A stretch of 22,000 bases of DNA, taken from the NCBI GenBank assembly GCA_046050405.1, contig JBJOPY010000012.1, forward strand, positions 1 through 22,000. Direction: 5' to 3'. The position numbers and the translations under genes are program-made. The DNA is from JADKCL01 sp046050405 (GTDB lineage Bacteria; Bacteroidota; Bacteroidia; J057; JADKCL01). Shown here in pieces: positions 1 to 9,227 of this stretch. Every line of letters starts with the position of its first letter. Positions within the stretch are counted from its first letter, which is position 1. Below the pieces are notes generated by a model. The model ran no database searches, was not told the DNA's origin, and worked only from the letters and a program-made list of their open reading frames with translations.

Positions 1-2
1 CC

Positions 3-506
3 TTCTGCGGTTACTTCCCTGCCAGAAATCCCCGCTACACGCTATACGTCATGGTGGATGAGCCCGGCAACGAGGAATACTACGGTGCCAGCGTCGCCGG
101 GCCGATCTTCGCAGAGATCGCCCAGCAGGTCTATACCTCTGACAAGGATCTCGTTCCAGAATTCACCCCGGCTGCCTTTTCCAGAAGCACCCCCGTGACC
201 CGGCTGATGCACCAGGGCAATGCACAGGCCGTGTACGAGGAGCTGGAACGAAAGGGCCCCTCGGAGGCCGAGGGCACATGGGTTGCCTCCACCGAGCAAA
301 ACGGCAGGATCCAATTCTCCAAGTTTGAAATCAAGAAAGGCCGCGTCCCCAATGTCTATGGCATGAGCGCCAAGGACGCAGTCGTCCTGCTGGAAGGCCT
401 GGGAATGAAAGTGCTCATGCAAGGGCACGGGAAGGTTCGGAGCCAGTCTGTCCGGGCAGGGGAACCCATCAGCGGAAACGTATCCATCATCCTACGACTG
501 AACTGA
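3..506 (+). CDS. ftsI: Division-specific penicillin-binding protein (transpeptidase), C-terminal part
   Basis: This is the 3' end of a gene that starts before the window; the frame is open from base 3 to the TGA at 504-506. The first residues (FCGYFPARNPRYTLYVMVDEP) are typical of the region after the KTG box of class B PBP transpeptidase domains. The final ~55 residues (from GRVPNVYGMSAKDAVVLLEGLG) form a PASTA domain, as found at the end of Bacteroidota division PBPs. Class B PBPs crosslink septal peptidoglycan in the periplasm, working with the polymerase FtsW, which is encoded downstream. The stop codon is followed directly by the murE ATG with no spacer, so the two genes are probably translationally coupled. 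The catalytic serine and KTG motifs lie outside the window, so activity cannot be judged. The position directly before murE supports FtsI over an elongation PBP. Confidence 0.88.
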   Translation, partial: FCGYFPARNPRYTLYVMVDEPGNEEYYGASVAGPIFAEIAQQVYTSDKDLVPEFTPAAFSRSTPVTRLMHQGNAQAVYEELERKGPSEAEGTWVASTEQNGRIQFSKFEIKKGRVPNVYGMSAKDAVVLLEGLGMKVLMQGHGKVRSQSVRAGEPISGNVSIILRLN

Positions 507-1973
507 ATGATCGCGCTGCAAGACATACTCTACAAGTGTCCATTGGTCGAGGTCAGGGGTGACCTCCAGAGGCAAGTCGTGGACTTCTTCTTCGACTCGC
601 GGAGCGTCGTGCCCGGCAGCCTGTTCATTGCCACCAGGGGAGTCAATGTGGATGGCCACGCATACATCGCAGCAAGCGTGGGCAAGGGTGCGGCGGCAGT
701 GGTCTGCGAAGCCTTCCCCACTGAAATGCCGGACGAGGTGACCTGGATCAAGGTGGCAGACGCATCCCAGTCGCTGGCCTGCATCGCCGCCAACTATTAT
801 GGCAACCCTGCCGACCGCCTGAGGATCGTGGGCATCACCGGAACCAATGGCAAGACCACCACGGCGACCCTGCTGTACAAGCTGTTCATGGCGATGGGCG
901 AGAGCAGCGGGCTGCTCTCCACGGTCGTGAACATGGTGGGGGAGCAGAAGATGCCCGCCACGCATACCACGCCGGATGCCAAGCAGCTGCACGCCACCTT
1001 CCGCAGGATGGTGGATGCCGGCTGCCAATACTGCTTCATGGAAGTCAGCAGCCATGCACTGGTGCAGAAGCGTGTGGCAGGCGTCAAGTTCGCAGGGGCA
1101 GTATTCACGAACATCACCCACGACCATCTGGATTACCACGGCACATTCAGGAACTATCTGGAAGCCAAGAAGATCCTGTTCGATGAGCTGGGCGAGGACG
1201 CATTCGCACTGGTGAATGCCGACGACAGGAACGGGGCGACCATGCTGCAAAACTGCAAGGGCCGCCGCCTCACCTACAGTTTCCAGCGGATGGCAGATTA
1301 CAAGGGTCGCATCATCGAGAACACATTCGAAGGCCTCCACCTGGAGCTGAACGGCCGCGAGGCATGGTTCCGGCTCATCGGCAGCTTCAATGCCTACAAT
1401 CTGCTCGCAGTCCATGGCGTCGCCATGGAACTGGGATTGGAGGAGGAGGAGTTCCTGCAGGAACTCAGCAACATTGACGGTGTCAACGGGCGCTTCCAAA
1501 CCATCACATCCCCACACCGTGGGCGTACGGCCATCGTGGACTACGCACATACGCCCGATGCGCTCCGAAATGTCCTCGAGACCATCCGCGACATCCGCAT
1601 GGGCAATGGCAAGATCATCACGGTCGTCGGTTGCGGTGGCAACAGGGACGCCGCCAAGCGCCCGGTCATGGCGGAGATCGCCACCCGCCTCAGCGACCAG
1701 GTGATCCTCACCAGCGACAACCCACGTGACGAGGAACCTGCCGAGATCTTGGCGCAGATGCTGGCAGGTGTGCCGCTCAATGGCCGCAGGAAGGTGGTCA
1801 CGGTGGAGAACAGGAAGGAAGCCATCGGCGTCGCATGCCGGCTGGCACAGCCGGAAGACATCATCCTCGTGGCCGGCAAGGGGCACGAAACCTACCAGGA
1901 AATCAAGGGCGTCAAGCACCCCTTCGATGATCGGCAGGTATTGGCGGAAACCTTTAAAACCCTCGAAAACTGA
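507..1973 (+). CDS. murE: UDP-MurNAc-L-Ala-D-Glu:meso-diaminopimelate ligase MurE
   Basis: MurE adds the third amino acid to the peptidoglycan stem peptide in the cytoplasm, using ATP. The 488-residue length is normal. The N-terminal domain has the family's DSR...PGSLFIATRG segment (about residues 30-45). The Mur-ligase P-loop TGTNGKTTT is at about 111-119. The C-terminal DNPR motif is at about 404-407; in characterised MurE enzymes this motif contacts meso-diaminopimelate, so the organism probably makes mDAP-type peptidoglycan (family knowledge, not tested here). The ATG directly follows the PBP stop. The TGA stop shares its last base with the mraY start (TGATG, 1971-1975). Both junctions suggest translational coupling within the cell-wall operon. 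Confidence 0.97.
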   Translation: MIALQDILYKCPLVEVRGDLQRQVVDFFFDSRSVVPGSLFIATRGVNVDGHAYIAASVGKGAAAVVCEAFPTEMPDEVTWIKVADASQSLACIAANYYGNPADRLRIVGITGTNGKTTTATLLYKLFMAMGESSGLLSTVVNMVGEQKMPATHTTPDAKQLHATFRRMVDAGCQYCFMEVSSHALVQKRVAGVKFAGAVFTNITHDHLDYHGTFRNYLEAKKILFDELGEDAFALVNADDRNGATMLQNCKGRRLTYSFQRMADYKGRIIENTFEGLHLELNGREAWFRLIGSFNAYNLLAVHGVAMELGLEEEEFLQELSNIDGVNGRFQTITSPHRGRTAIVDYAHTPDALRNVLETIRDIRMGNGKIITVVGCGGNRDAAKRPVMAEIATRLSDQVILTSDNPRDEEPAEILAQMLAGVPLNGRRKVVTVENRKEAIGVACRLAQPEDIILVAGKGHETYQEIKGVKHPFDDRQVLAETFKTLEN

Positions 1974-3400
1974 TGCTGTACGCATTCTTGGAATGGTTGA
2001 ACGCAATGGTGACTGGGGGCATCCCGGGTTTCGGGGTGTTCAAATACCTGTCGTTCCGTTCGGCGCTTGCCATCATCACCTCGTTGCTGATCGCGGTCTT
2101 TTTCGGGAAGCGCATCATCCTCCAGCTGAGGGCCCGGCTGATCGGCGAGACCATCCGCACGGACGGCCCCGAGAGCCACAAGCCCAAGGCCGGCACCCCG
2201 ACCATGGGGGGCATCATCATCTTCCTCGCCGTCATGGTCCCGACCCTCCTGTGGGCGAACCTGACCAACGCCTATGTCCTGCTCATCCTTCTCGCCACGG
2301 CATGGATGTTCGTGATCGGATTTGCGGACGATTACATTAAGGTTTTCAAGAAGAACAAGGCAGGCCTGGCCGGCAAGTTCAAGATCATGGGGCAGGTGGG
2401 GCTCGGCCTGATCGTGGGGCTCGTGATGGTCTTTCACAGCGATTTCAAAGGGCCGCAGGGCTGCATCAACGACAACGGCACACTCGTGGTCAATGACTAC
2501 CTGGAGAGCAAAGGGTTCCTGAAAGGGGACCGGTTGCTCGCCATTGATGGCCAGCAATACGATACCGCGGGATCCACCGCAGGCGGGAGCTACCTCGTCG
2601 AGCGGATCATCACGGACCGAGGGTTCTCCCGCACCGAGCAGAGAACCATACAGATTGCAGACGCCGAGGTGGCGGATGTCTGGAATGCATTCCACGGCAA
2701 GCGTGAGACCGCATTCGAGACCAAGACCAATGTCCCGTTCCTGAAAAACTATGTGTTCAATTACGGCCGCCTGGCCTTCTGGGAAAACCCTGATGGCGGC
2801 TTGGCAGGGAAGCTGGTGTACGTCCTGATCTGCATCTTCACCGTCACTGCCGTGAGCAATGGCGTGAACCTGACGGACGGATTGGACGGACTGGCGGCCG
2901 GAACGGCGGCCATCGCAGGCGTGGTGATCTTCATCTTCGCCTATGTCTCCGGCAACGTCATCTTTGCCGAATACCTGAATATCAGCCACATCCCCAAGGC
3001 GGCGGAGCTGACCATCTTCTGCGGAGCCCTGGTCGGCGCCTGTGTCGGCTTCCTCTGGTACAATACCTATCCAGCCCAGGTGTTCATGGGTGACACAGGC
3101 AGCCTGATGCTCGGCGGCGCGATCGGCGTCCTGGCGATGATGGTCAAGAAGGAGCTCCTGATTCCGATCTTCTGCGGTGTCTTCTTCGTGGAATCCCTGT
3201 CGGTGATCCTGCAGGTCGGCTACTTCAAGTACACGAAGAAGAGATCTGCCTCCGGCGAGGGCACGCGCCTCTTCCTCATGGCACCCCTCCACCATCACTT
3301 CGAGAAGCAAGGCCTCCACGAGACCAAGATCGTCGTCCGCTTCTGGATCGTGGCTGTCATGCTGGCCGTCATGGCATTTGCCACCCTGAAACTACGCTGA
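1973..3400 (+). CDS. mraY: Phospho-MurNAc-pentapeptide transferase MraY with a large internal insertion
   Basis: MraY is the integral membrane enzyme that transfers phospho-MurNAc-pentapeptide onto undecaprenyl phosphate to give lipid I. Hallmarks are visible: DDYIKVFKKN (Asp119-Asp120), NLTDGLDGLAAG (299-310), GDTGS (from about 373) and the HHH motif at 440-442, with many hydrophobic segments between. The protein is 475 residues, against about 360 in Escherichia coli and roughly 410-420 (from memory) in many Bacteroidota. The surplus is a hydrophilic stretch at about residues 155-245, between membrane segments, which contains FLKGDRLLAIDGQ (about 182-194). That resembles the core strand pair of a PDZ domain. 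The start overlaps the murE stop by one base, and murD follows after 8 nt. Confidence 0.96.
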   Translation: MLYAFLEWLNAMVTGGIPGFGVFKYLSFRSALAIITSLLIAVFFGKRIILQLRARLIGETIRTDGPESHKPKAGTPTMGGIIIFLAVMVPTLLWANLTNAYVLLILLATAWMFVIGFADDYIKVFKKNKAGLAGKFKIMGQVGLGLIVGLVMVFHSDFKGPQGCINDNGTLVVNDYLESKGFLKGDRLLAIDGQQYDTAGSTAGGSYLVERIITDRGFSRTEQRTIQIADAEVADVWNAFHGKRETAFETKTNVPFLKNYVFNYGRLAFWENPDGGLAGKLVYVLICIFTVTAVSNGVNLTDGLDGLAAGTAAIAGVVIFIFAYVSGNVIFAEYLNISHIPKAAELTIFCGALVGACVGFLWYNTYPAQVFMGDTGSLMLGGAIGVLAMMVKKELLIPIFCGVFFVESLSVILQVGYFKYTKKRSASGEGTRLFLMAPLHHHFEKQGLHETKIVVRFWIVAVMLAVMAFATLKLR

Positions 3401-3408
3401 GAAAAGAA

Positions 3409-4740
3409 ATGAAAATCACAGTCCTAGGCGGCAAAGAAAGCGGAGTAGGCGCGGCGATCCTCGCCCGGAGGCTCGGCCATGCCGTCTGGGTGAGTGAATC
3501 CGGAAGCATCCCGGACAAGTACAAGGCAGAGATGGCGCAGCATGGGATCGATTGGGAGGAAGGCGGGCACTCCGAGTCCAGGGCAGTGGATGCCGACCTC
3601 GTCGTGAAAAGCCCCGGCATCCCGGAAAAGGCTCCCATCATCCAGCGCATTCGCGCCAGGGGCATCGAGATCGCTTCCGAGATCGAATTTGCCTCCCGCC
3701 ATACGGAGAGCACCATCGTAGCCATCACCGGCAGCAATGGCAAGACCACCACGACCCTGCTCACACACCATGTGCTCGTCAAGGCAGGCCTGGAGGCAGG
3801 CTGTGCCGGCAACGTGGGGGACAGCTTCGCCCGCATGGTCGCACTGGCACCCAAGCCCTACTACGTACTCGAGGTCAGCAGCTTCCAGCTGGATGACATC
3901 CGCACCTTCAGGCCGCACATTGCGGTGCTGACAAACATCACGCCCGATCATCTGGACCGGTACGACTACCAGCTGCGAAAATATGCCGACGCCAAGTTTC
4001 GCATCACGGAGAACCAGACCCCCTCAGACCACTTCATCTGGTGTATGGACGACCCTGTCTCCGCCGAGATTCTCCCTGAAAAGGGAATTCAGGCGCGGAT
4101 GCACGGGTTCAGCTACGATAAGCATCCCGATGCAGCGGCATGGGTGGAAAACAATGAAATAAGGCTTTCAATGAATCCTGAACAGTCAATCTTCTCGATC
4201 GACGCCATGACCATCCAAGGTCGGCACAATGTGTACAACTCGATGGCGGCTGCGGTTGCGGGGTCCCTCCTGGATCTCCGAAAGGACAAGATCAGGGATG
4301 CCTTCACGGACTTCCGAAACGCCGAGCACCGCCTGGAAAAGGTCGCCGTGGTCCGCGGAGTCGAATTCATCAACGATTCCAAGGCCACCAATGTCAATTC
4401 GACCTGGTATGCACTGGAAAGCGTCGATACGCCTGTGATATGGATCGTCGGAGGGGTGGACAAGGGCAATGACTACTCCTCCCTCATCCCCCTGGTGGAG
4501 AAGAAGGTCAAGTGCATCATCGCCCTGGGAAGCGACGTCCTCAAGATCCACAAAGCCTTCAGCCAGAAGGTGGACATGATCGTGAACACCATGGACATGG
4601 CGGAATGCGTGAAAATGGCCTACCACATGAGCGACAAAGGCGACACGGTGCTGCTCTCGCCCGCCTGCGCATCCTTCGACCTGTTCGAGGACTATCAAGA
4701 CCGTGGAAGACAATTCAAGAATGCTGTCCGTGAACTGTGA
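3409..4740 (+). CDS. murD: UDP-MurNAc-L-alanine:D-glutamate ligase MurD
   Basis: MurD adds D-glutamate to UDP-MurNAc-L-alanine in the cytoplasm. The 443-residue length is typical. The N-terminal Rossmann-like segment ITVLGGKESGVGAAILARRLG is present. The ATP-binding loop GSNGKTTTT starts at residue 108. NITPDHLDRY and the later FINDSKATNVNST segment are standard MurD signatures for the central and C-terminal domains. The gene sits 8 nt after mraY, and its ATG follows a purine-rich stretch (gagaaaagaa). Downstream, the TGA is followed by a 96-nt gap before ftsW, one of only two sizeable gaps in the cluster. No key residue appears to be missing. Confidence 0.97.
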   Translation: MKITVLGGKESGVGAAILARRLGHAVWVSESGSIPDKYKAEMAQHGIDWEEGGHSESRAVDADLVVKSPGIPEKAPIIQRIRARGIEIASEIEFASRHTESTIVAITGSNGKTTTTLLTHHVLVKAGLEAGCAGNVGDSFARMVALAPKPYYVLEVSSFQLDDIRTFRPHIAVLTNITPDHLDRYDYQLRKYADAKFRITENQTPSDHFIWCMDDPVSAEILPEKGIQARMHGFSYDKHPDAAAWVENNEIRLSMNPEQSIFSIDAMTIQGRHNVYNSMAAAVAGSLLDLRKDKIRDAFTDFRNAEHRLEKVAVVRGVEFINDSKATNVNSTWYALESVDTPVIWIVGGVDKGNDYSSLIPLVEKKVKCIIALGSDVLKIHKAFSQKVDMIVNTMDMAECVKMAYHMSDKGDTVLLSPACASFDLFEDYQDRGRQFKNAVREL

Positions 4741-4836
4741 AATGAACATGGCAAGAGACACTGCAACCACTGGAAATCTGGAAGGCACATCCACATCTGC
4801 CACCCTCCACTTTCCATCAAGAAGGGCCTGCAAGAG

Positions 4837-5994
4837 ATGATCGACTACATCCTGCATCGGCTCAAGGGCGACAAAGTCATTTGGCTGGTCGTGTTTCTCA
4901 TCTGCATGGTGAGCCTGCTGGCAGTCTATACGGGAGCCGGGTCGCCTGTGCTTGCCCAGCGGTCCAGCACCAGCCTCATCTTGCTGAAGCACTTCATGCT
5001 GCTCTCCGCAGGATTCGTCATCATGTTCTTCGTCAGCAAGTTTGACTACCGGAACTTCGCCCGCATCAGCGACTACCTGCTCTACCTTTCGACCCCCGTC
5101 CTCCTATACGTCTTGATTTGGGGAAGGGACATCAACGGTGCGGCGCGATGGATCTCCCTGCCGCTCGGGTTCTCTTTCCAACCCTCGGACCTGGGCAAGG
5201 TGGCCTTGCTCATCCATCTGGCAAAAATGCTCACGCAGAAGCAGGAAGTCATCAAGGACTTCAAGGAGGCCTTCCTGCCGACCATCACCTGGGTGGTGGT
5301 CATCTGCGGCCTGATCGCACCCGCCAACCTGAGCACGGCCATGCTGTTGTTTGCCACCAGCATCATCCTGCTGTTCATCGGCGGCGTCCATCTGAAGTAC
5401 ATCGGTTCCCTGTTCGCGATCGGGATCGTCGCCGGCTTCATCCTCTTCCAGACCGCCAAGCGCGCCGAGACCTGGGAAAACCGGATCTCAGCCTACACCA
5501 GGAGTTGGACAGACCCGAGATACGATCCCGGATACCAGGTGACACAGTCCTATGGCGCGATCGCCTCGGGAGGAATCTTTGGCAAGGGGCCGGGCAAAAG
5601 CACCCAGCGGAACTATGTCCCCAACTCCACCAGCGACATGATCTATGCCATCATCCTCGAGGAGTTCGGGCTCATTGGCGGGCTGTTCGTCATGGGATTG
5701 TACCTCGTGCTGCTGTTCCGCACAGTGGGCATCGTGACCATGAGCAAAACCTTCGGAGCCCTGCTGGCGGCGGGCTTGTCCTTCCTCCTGGTCATCCAGG
5801 CCATGGCCAACATGGCCGTGGCTGTCGGGGTGATGCCAGTCACGGGGCAGCCGCTTCCCATGCTCAGCATGGGAGGAACCTCCATCTTGTTCACATCGTT
5901 TTCCCTGGGCGTCATCCTCAGTGTGAGTGCGACCGCCCTGGAGGACAAAAAACAGGCGAAAGCCAAGGCGAAGGGAGGACTCGCGACAGCATGA
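4837..5994 (+). CDS. ftsW: SEDS-family septal peptidoglycan polymerase FtsW
   Basis: This is a polytopic membrane protein of 385 residues with the SEDS-family pattern. It has about ten hydrophobic segments, the RWISLPLGFSFQPSDLGK region, the STQRNYVPNSTSDMIYAIILEEFG loop, and a C-terminal AVGVMPVTGQPLPMLSMGGTS segment. SEDS proteins polymerise glycan strands from lipid II, paired with a class B PBP. The location between murD and murG identifies it as FtsW rather than RodA. The ATG at 4837 overlaps the stop of a short upstream frame (ATGA, 4837-4840). The TGA at 5992-5994 overlaps the murG ATG at 5991 (ATGA). The C-terminus is short, basic and alanine-rich (KKQAKAKAKGG). Confidence 0.95.
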   Translation: MIDYILHRLKGDKVIWLVVFLICMVSLLAVYTGAGSPVLAQRSSTSLILLKHFMLLSAGFVIMFFVSKFDYRNFARISDYLLYLSTPVLLYVLIWGRDINGAARWISLPLGFSFQPSDLGKVALLIHLAKMLTQKQEVIKDFKEAFLPTITWVVVICGLIAPANLSTAMLLFATSIILLFIGGVHLKYIGSLFAIGIVAGFILFQTAKRAETWENRISAYTRSWTDPRYDPGYQVTQSYGAIASGGIFGKGPGKSTQRNYVPNSTSDMIYAIILEEFGLIGGLFVMGLYLVLLFRTVGIVTMSKTFGALLAAGLSFLLVIQAMANMAVAVGVMPVTGQPLPMLSMGGTSILFTSFSLGVILSVSATALEDKKQAKAKAKGGLATA

Positions 5995-7106
5995 GCACAC
6001 GTGTCATCATCACAGGCGGGGGCACGGGAGGGCACATCTTCCCCGCCATCTCCATCGCCGACGAGCTGAAGAAGCGCGACAGCACCATCGAGATCCTATT
6101 CATCGGTGCAGAAGGCGGCATGGAGATGCGGATCGTGCCGCAGTACGGTTATCCAATCCAGGGCGTGAGCATCAGTGGCCTCAGGCGCAGTTTCGCACCC
6201 ATGGACATCCTGAGAAACCTGCTCCTGCCCTTGAAGATACTCCGCAGCCTGATGACCGCCCGCAGGATGATCAGCGACTTCAAGCCGGATGTGGTGGTGG
6301 GGGTGGGAGGCTATGCAAGCGCACCGGTCGGACGTGCAGCCGCCAGCAAAGGCATACCGGTGGTGATCTGCGAGCAAAACGCCTACCCCGGCATCACCAA
6401 CAGGCTGCTCGCCCCGAAGGCAGCCCGCATCCTGCTAGGCAACGGGGCTGCGCAGCAGTACTTTGACAAGGCCAAGTGCAGGATCACCGGAAACCCTGTC
6501 CGGCGTGCGCTCCTGGGCGGCGACCGGAACCAAGGGCTCTCCGCCCTCCACCTGGATGGAAGCCGCCCCGTGGTGCTTTCCCTCGGCGGAAGCCTCGGCG
6601 CAGGCACCTTGAATGCAGCATGGGAGGCAGGCTGGAGACAGCTCGCCGAGCATGGCATCCAGCTGGTCTGGCAATGCGGAAAGCACTACCATGACGACCT
6701 GAAGGCCCGCCTCCCGAAGCATGAAAATCTCCGCCTGGCAGCCTTCATCGAGGACATGGCGGGTGCCTATGCGGCGGCAGACCTGGTGGTCTCCCGCGCA
6801 GGAGCCAGCACCATTTCGGAGCTGATCCTCCTGAACAAGCCAAGCATCCTGGTACCGTCGCCCAATGTGGCCGAGGACCATCAGACCAAAAACGCCCGGT
6901 CGCTCACCGAACGCGGCGCAGCCATATTGGTCCAGGATGGCGAGGCCAAGGCCAAACTGGCAGGGATCGTCATGGAACTGCTGTCCCATCCCGGGAAACT
7001 CGAGGCACTGCAAGCGGGAATCGCAGCAGTGGAAAAGCACGACTCCGGCCGAGAGATCGCAACGGAGATACTGAGTCTGGTCAAATTGAACGGTCATGGT
7101 AGATAA
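5991..7106 (+). CDS. murG: UDP-GlcNAc:lipid I N-acetylglucosaminyltransferase MurG
   Basis: MurG is a peripheral membrane GT-B glycosyltransferase that converts lipid I to lipid II. The protein is 371 residues, a normal length. The N-terminal glycine-rich motif GGGTGGHIFPA (from about residue 8) is the membrane-proximal acceptor loop. The segments VVGVGGYASAP and CEQNAYPGITNR are typical of the family, as are the C-terminal donor-site SRAGASTISELILLNKPSILVPSP and the DHQTKNA run. The frame is open far upstream, but that extension runs through ftsW out of frame; the ATG at 5991, overlapping the ftsW stop, gives the canonical N-terminus. The TAA at 7104-7106 overlaps the longest reading of murC by 11 nt. 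Confidence 0.97.
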   Translation: MSTRVIITGGGTGGHIFPAISIADELKKRDSTIEILFIGAEGGMEMRIVPQYGYPIQGVSISGLRRSFAPMDILRNLLLPLKILRSLMTARRMISDFKPDVVVGVGGYASAPVGRAAASKGIPVVICEQNAYPGITNRLLAPKAARILLGNGAAQQYFDKAKCRITGNPVRRALLGGDRNQGLSALHLDGSRPVVLSLGGSLGAGTLNAAWEAGWRQLAEHGIQLVWQCGKHYHDDLKARLPKHENLRLAAFIEDMAGAYAAADLVVSRAGASTISELILLNKPSILVPSPNVAEDHQTKNARSLTERGAAILVQDGEAKAKLAGIVMELLSHPGKLEALQAGIAAVEKHDSGREIATEILSLVKLNGHGR

Positions 7107-8463
7107 AATGGAACTCGACAAGCTGCACCATGTGCACATGCTCGGCATTGGAGGCATCGGCATGAGCGCACTCGCACGCTTTTTACACCGCAGGGGCAAG
7201 ACCGTCACGGGGTACGACAAGACGGCGACCCCGCTCACCGAATCATTGGCCGCCGAGGGAATCGAGGTCTATTTCGACCCCAGGCCCAGCAGGGTGGACG
7301 GTGCGGACCTGGTGGTCTACACCCCCGCGATTCCCAGGGACTTCCCCGAGTTCAAGCGCGTCGCCGAATCCGGCAAGCCGGTCATGAAGCGTGCAGAGCT
7401 GCTCGGGATGATCTCCCGCGCCTACAAGACGATCGCCGTCGCTGGAACCCACGGCAAGACCAGCACCACCGGCCTGATCGCCCATCTTCTGCGGAGCTGC
7501 GGCATAGACTGCACTGCATTCATCGGCGGCATCACCCAGAACTACCAGACAAATTTCATCGACGGCGGTTCGGAATGGGTGGTCGTGGAGGCCGACGAGT
7601 TCGACCGTTCATTCCTGCGGCTCAGCCCGGACATCGCCGTGATCACGAGCATGGATGCCGACCATCTGGACATCTACGGGGAGGCCGCCGCCGTCCGGCG
7701 GTCCTTCAGGGACTTCGCCGAATGCCTGAAGCCTGGAGGAACCCTCTTCCTGCACCATGCACTCACAGTGGACGAGCTGGAGGCCGGCCGCAAAGTGTTC
7801 ACCTACGGCGTCGGGATCGGACGGTTCCGCTCCGTGGAGCTGCAGCACCGCGGCACGCTGGTCAGCTTCGACTACCAGTCCCCCTGGACCAAGTTCGAGC
7901 ACTTGCGCCTGAATCTGCCCGGCACTTACAACGTCGAGAACGCCACTGCGGCGATTTCCGTGGCCGTCTCATTGGGTGGAAGCGAAGAGAACATCCGCAA
8001 GGGCCTGGAGAGCTTCACAGGCATCAAGCGGCGCTTTGACATCCGGTACCGGACGGACCAGGTGGTGTACATCGATGACTACGCCCACCATCCCATGGAA
8101 ATCGAGGCCCTGCTGGGCGCAGTGCGCGACATGTTGCCGGGGCACAGGGTGGTGGCCGTCTTCCAGCCCCACCTGTACAGCCGCACCCGCGACTTCCACC
8201 AAGGATTTGCGGCAGCCCTCTCGAAAGCCGATGCCGTCATCTTGCTGGACATCTATCCCGCCCGCGAGGAGCCGATCCCGGGCGTGACCAGCCGGATGAT
8301 CTATGACCTCATCACGCAGGAGGACAAGGTGCTCACCGACCTGAATGGCTTGGAAACGGAATTGAGGAAGCATCAGCGGAAGCCCGTCGCCCTGCTCACC
8401 ATCGGAGCAGGTGACATTGATACACAGGTGGATCCAATACGTGAAATGATCGCCCACTGGTAA
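7096..8463 (+). CDS. murC: UDP-N-acetylmuramate:L-alanine ligase MurC
   Basis: MurC starts the stem peptide by joining L-alanine to UDP-MurNAc in the cytoplasm. Visible signatures are HMLGIGGIGMSALARF (N-terminal nucleotide-sugar domain), the P-loop GTHGKTSTTG (from about residue 117), VVEADEFDRSFL, and YIDDYAHHPMEIEALL with FQPHLYSRT in the C-terminal domain. The length is 455 residues. Two ATGs are possible. The one at 7096 overlaps murG by 11 nt. The one at 7108 begins MELDKLHHVH, one base after the murG stop, and gives an N-terminus whose length matches relatives I remember, so 7108 may be the true start. The stop is followed two bases later by ftsQ. Confidence 0.97.
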   Translation: MVDKMELDKLHHVHMLGIGGIGMSALARFLHRRGKTVTGYDKTATPLTESLAAEGIEVYFDPRPSRVDGADLVVYTPAIPRDFPEFKRVAESGKPVMKRAELLGMISRAYKTIAVAGTHGKTSTTGLIAHLLRSCGIDCTAFIGGITQNYQTNFIDGGSEWVVVEADEFDRSFLRLSPDIAVITSMDADHLDIYGEAAAVRRSFRDFAECLKPGGTLFLHHALTVDELEAGRKVFTYGVGIGRFRSVELQHRGTLVSFDYQSPWTKFEHLRLNLPGTYNVENATAAISVAVSLGGSEENIRKGLESFTGIKRRFDIRYRTDQVVYIDDYAHHPMEIEALLGAVRDMLPGHRVVAVFQPHLYSRTRDFHQGFAAALSKADAVILLDIYPAREEPIPGVTSRMIYDLITQEDKVLTDLNGLETELRKHQRKPVALLTIGAGDIDTQVDPIREMIAHW

Positions 8464-8465
8464 GG

Positions 8466-9227
8466 ATGAAGAGGCCGAAGTCCCAGATATTGCTCTATGC
8501 CCTGCTCACGGTCTTCTCCTGGATGATCGTGGGGCTGGGATCCGCACGCCAGAACCGGGAAATGGTCAAGGGCCTCCAGCCAAGGATCCTGAACCAGGAG
8601 AACAACCATTTCCTGGAGCTGGACGACGTGAAGGACCTGGTGCGGGAGATTCAGGAGCGACCCATCGAGGAATGCCGCAGGGGCGAGGTCAAGGCAGACG
8701 AGATCGAGCGGTCATTGAATGAGAACCCCTACGTCAAGAAGGCGGAGGCATACACTGATATCGCCGGGATGGTCGTCGTGGAGCTGGAATTGCGCAAGCC
8801 ACTCGCCCGGGTCATGTACCGGGACGGCAGCGGATTCTATCTCGACCGTGAATTCCGCAAGGTCGACCTCTCGCACCACTTCAGTGCAAACACGATGATC
8901 GTCAGCGGGATTGAGCGCGAGCCATTGGTGCCCAGGGATACGGTCAAGAGCCCGCAACTGGACAGCCTGCGGGAATTCCTCCGATACGTCGACCAGTCCA
9001 CGTTCCTGCGTTCACAGATTTCCGAGGTCGTCGTGAAGCCCAATGGAGAACTCGTCATCTACCCGGAAGTGGGAGACGTCGTCATCGAATTCGGCAAGCC
9101 GAGGGAGATCGCCGAGAAGTTCGCCAACCTGGACCTCTTCTACCACAAGGTATTGAACCGCGTGGGATGGCGGAAGTACAAGCGCATCAGCCTGGAATTC
9201 AAGGGCCAAATCGTCGCAAGGAGATGA
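8466..9227 (+). CDS. ftsQ: Cell division protein FtsQ/DivIB-like
   Basis: This is a 253-residue protein with a short basic N-terminus (MKRPKSQ), one transmembrane segment at about residues 7-26, and an extracytoplasmic remainder. That is the bitopic FtsQ layout. After the membrane segment comes a POTRA-like region with KADEIERSLNENPYVKKAEAY, then VELELRKPLARVMYRDGSGFYLDREF, the pattern of the FtsQ beta domain. FtsQ links cytoplasmic ring proteins to the periplasmic synthases. The sequence family is poorly conserved, so the call rests on this architecture and on the position between murC and ftsA. The ATG is two bases after the murC stop. A 105-nt gap separates it from ftsA. Confidence 0.92.
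   Translation: MKRPKSQILLYALLTVFSWMIVGLGSARQNREMVKGLQPRILNQENNHFLELDDVKDLVREIQERPIEECRRGEVKADEIERSLNENPYVKKAEAYTDIAGMVVVELELRKPLARVMYRDGSGFYLDREFRKVDLSHHFSANTMIVSGIEREPLVPRDTVKSPQLDSLREFLRYVDQSTFLRSQISEVVVKPNGELVIYPEVGDVVIEFGKPREIAEKFANLDLFYHKVLNRVGWRKYKRISLEFKGQIVARR

Noticed and set aside
492..2006. Long minus-strand frame (504 codons) opposite murE
   Set aside because: It mirrors murE codon structure in a GC-rich gene, has no recognisable domain and covers an obvious real gene.
1892..3319. Long minus-strand frame (475 codons) opposite mraY
   Set aside because: Antisense shadow rich in His, Asp and Glu, typical of the complement of a membrane-protein gene.
5118..5990. N-terminal extension of murG through ftsW
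   Set aside because: The extra ~290 codons overlap ftsW out of frame; the ATG at 5991 gives the canonical MurG N-terminus and an ATGA overlap.
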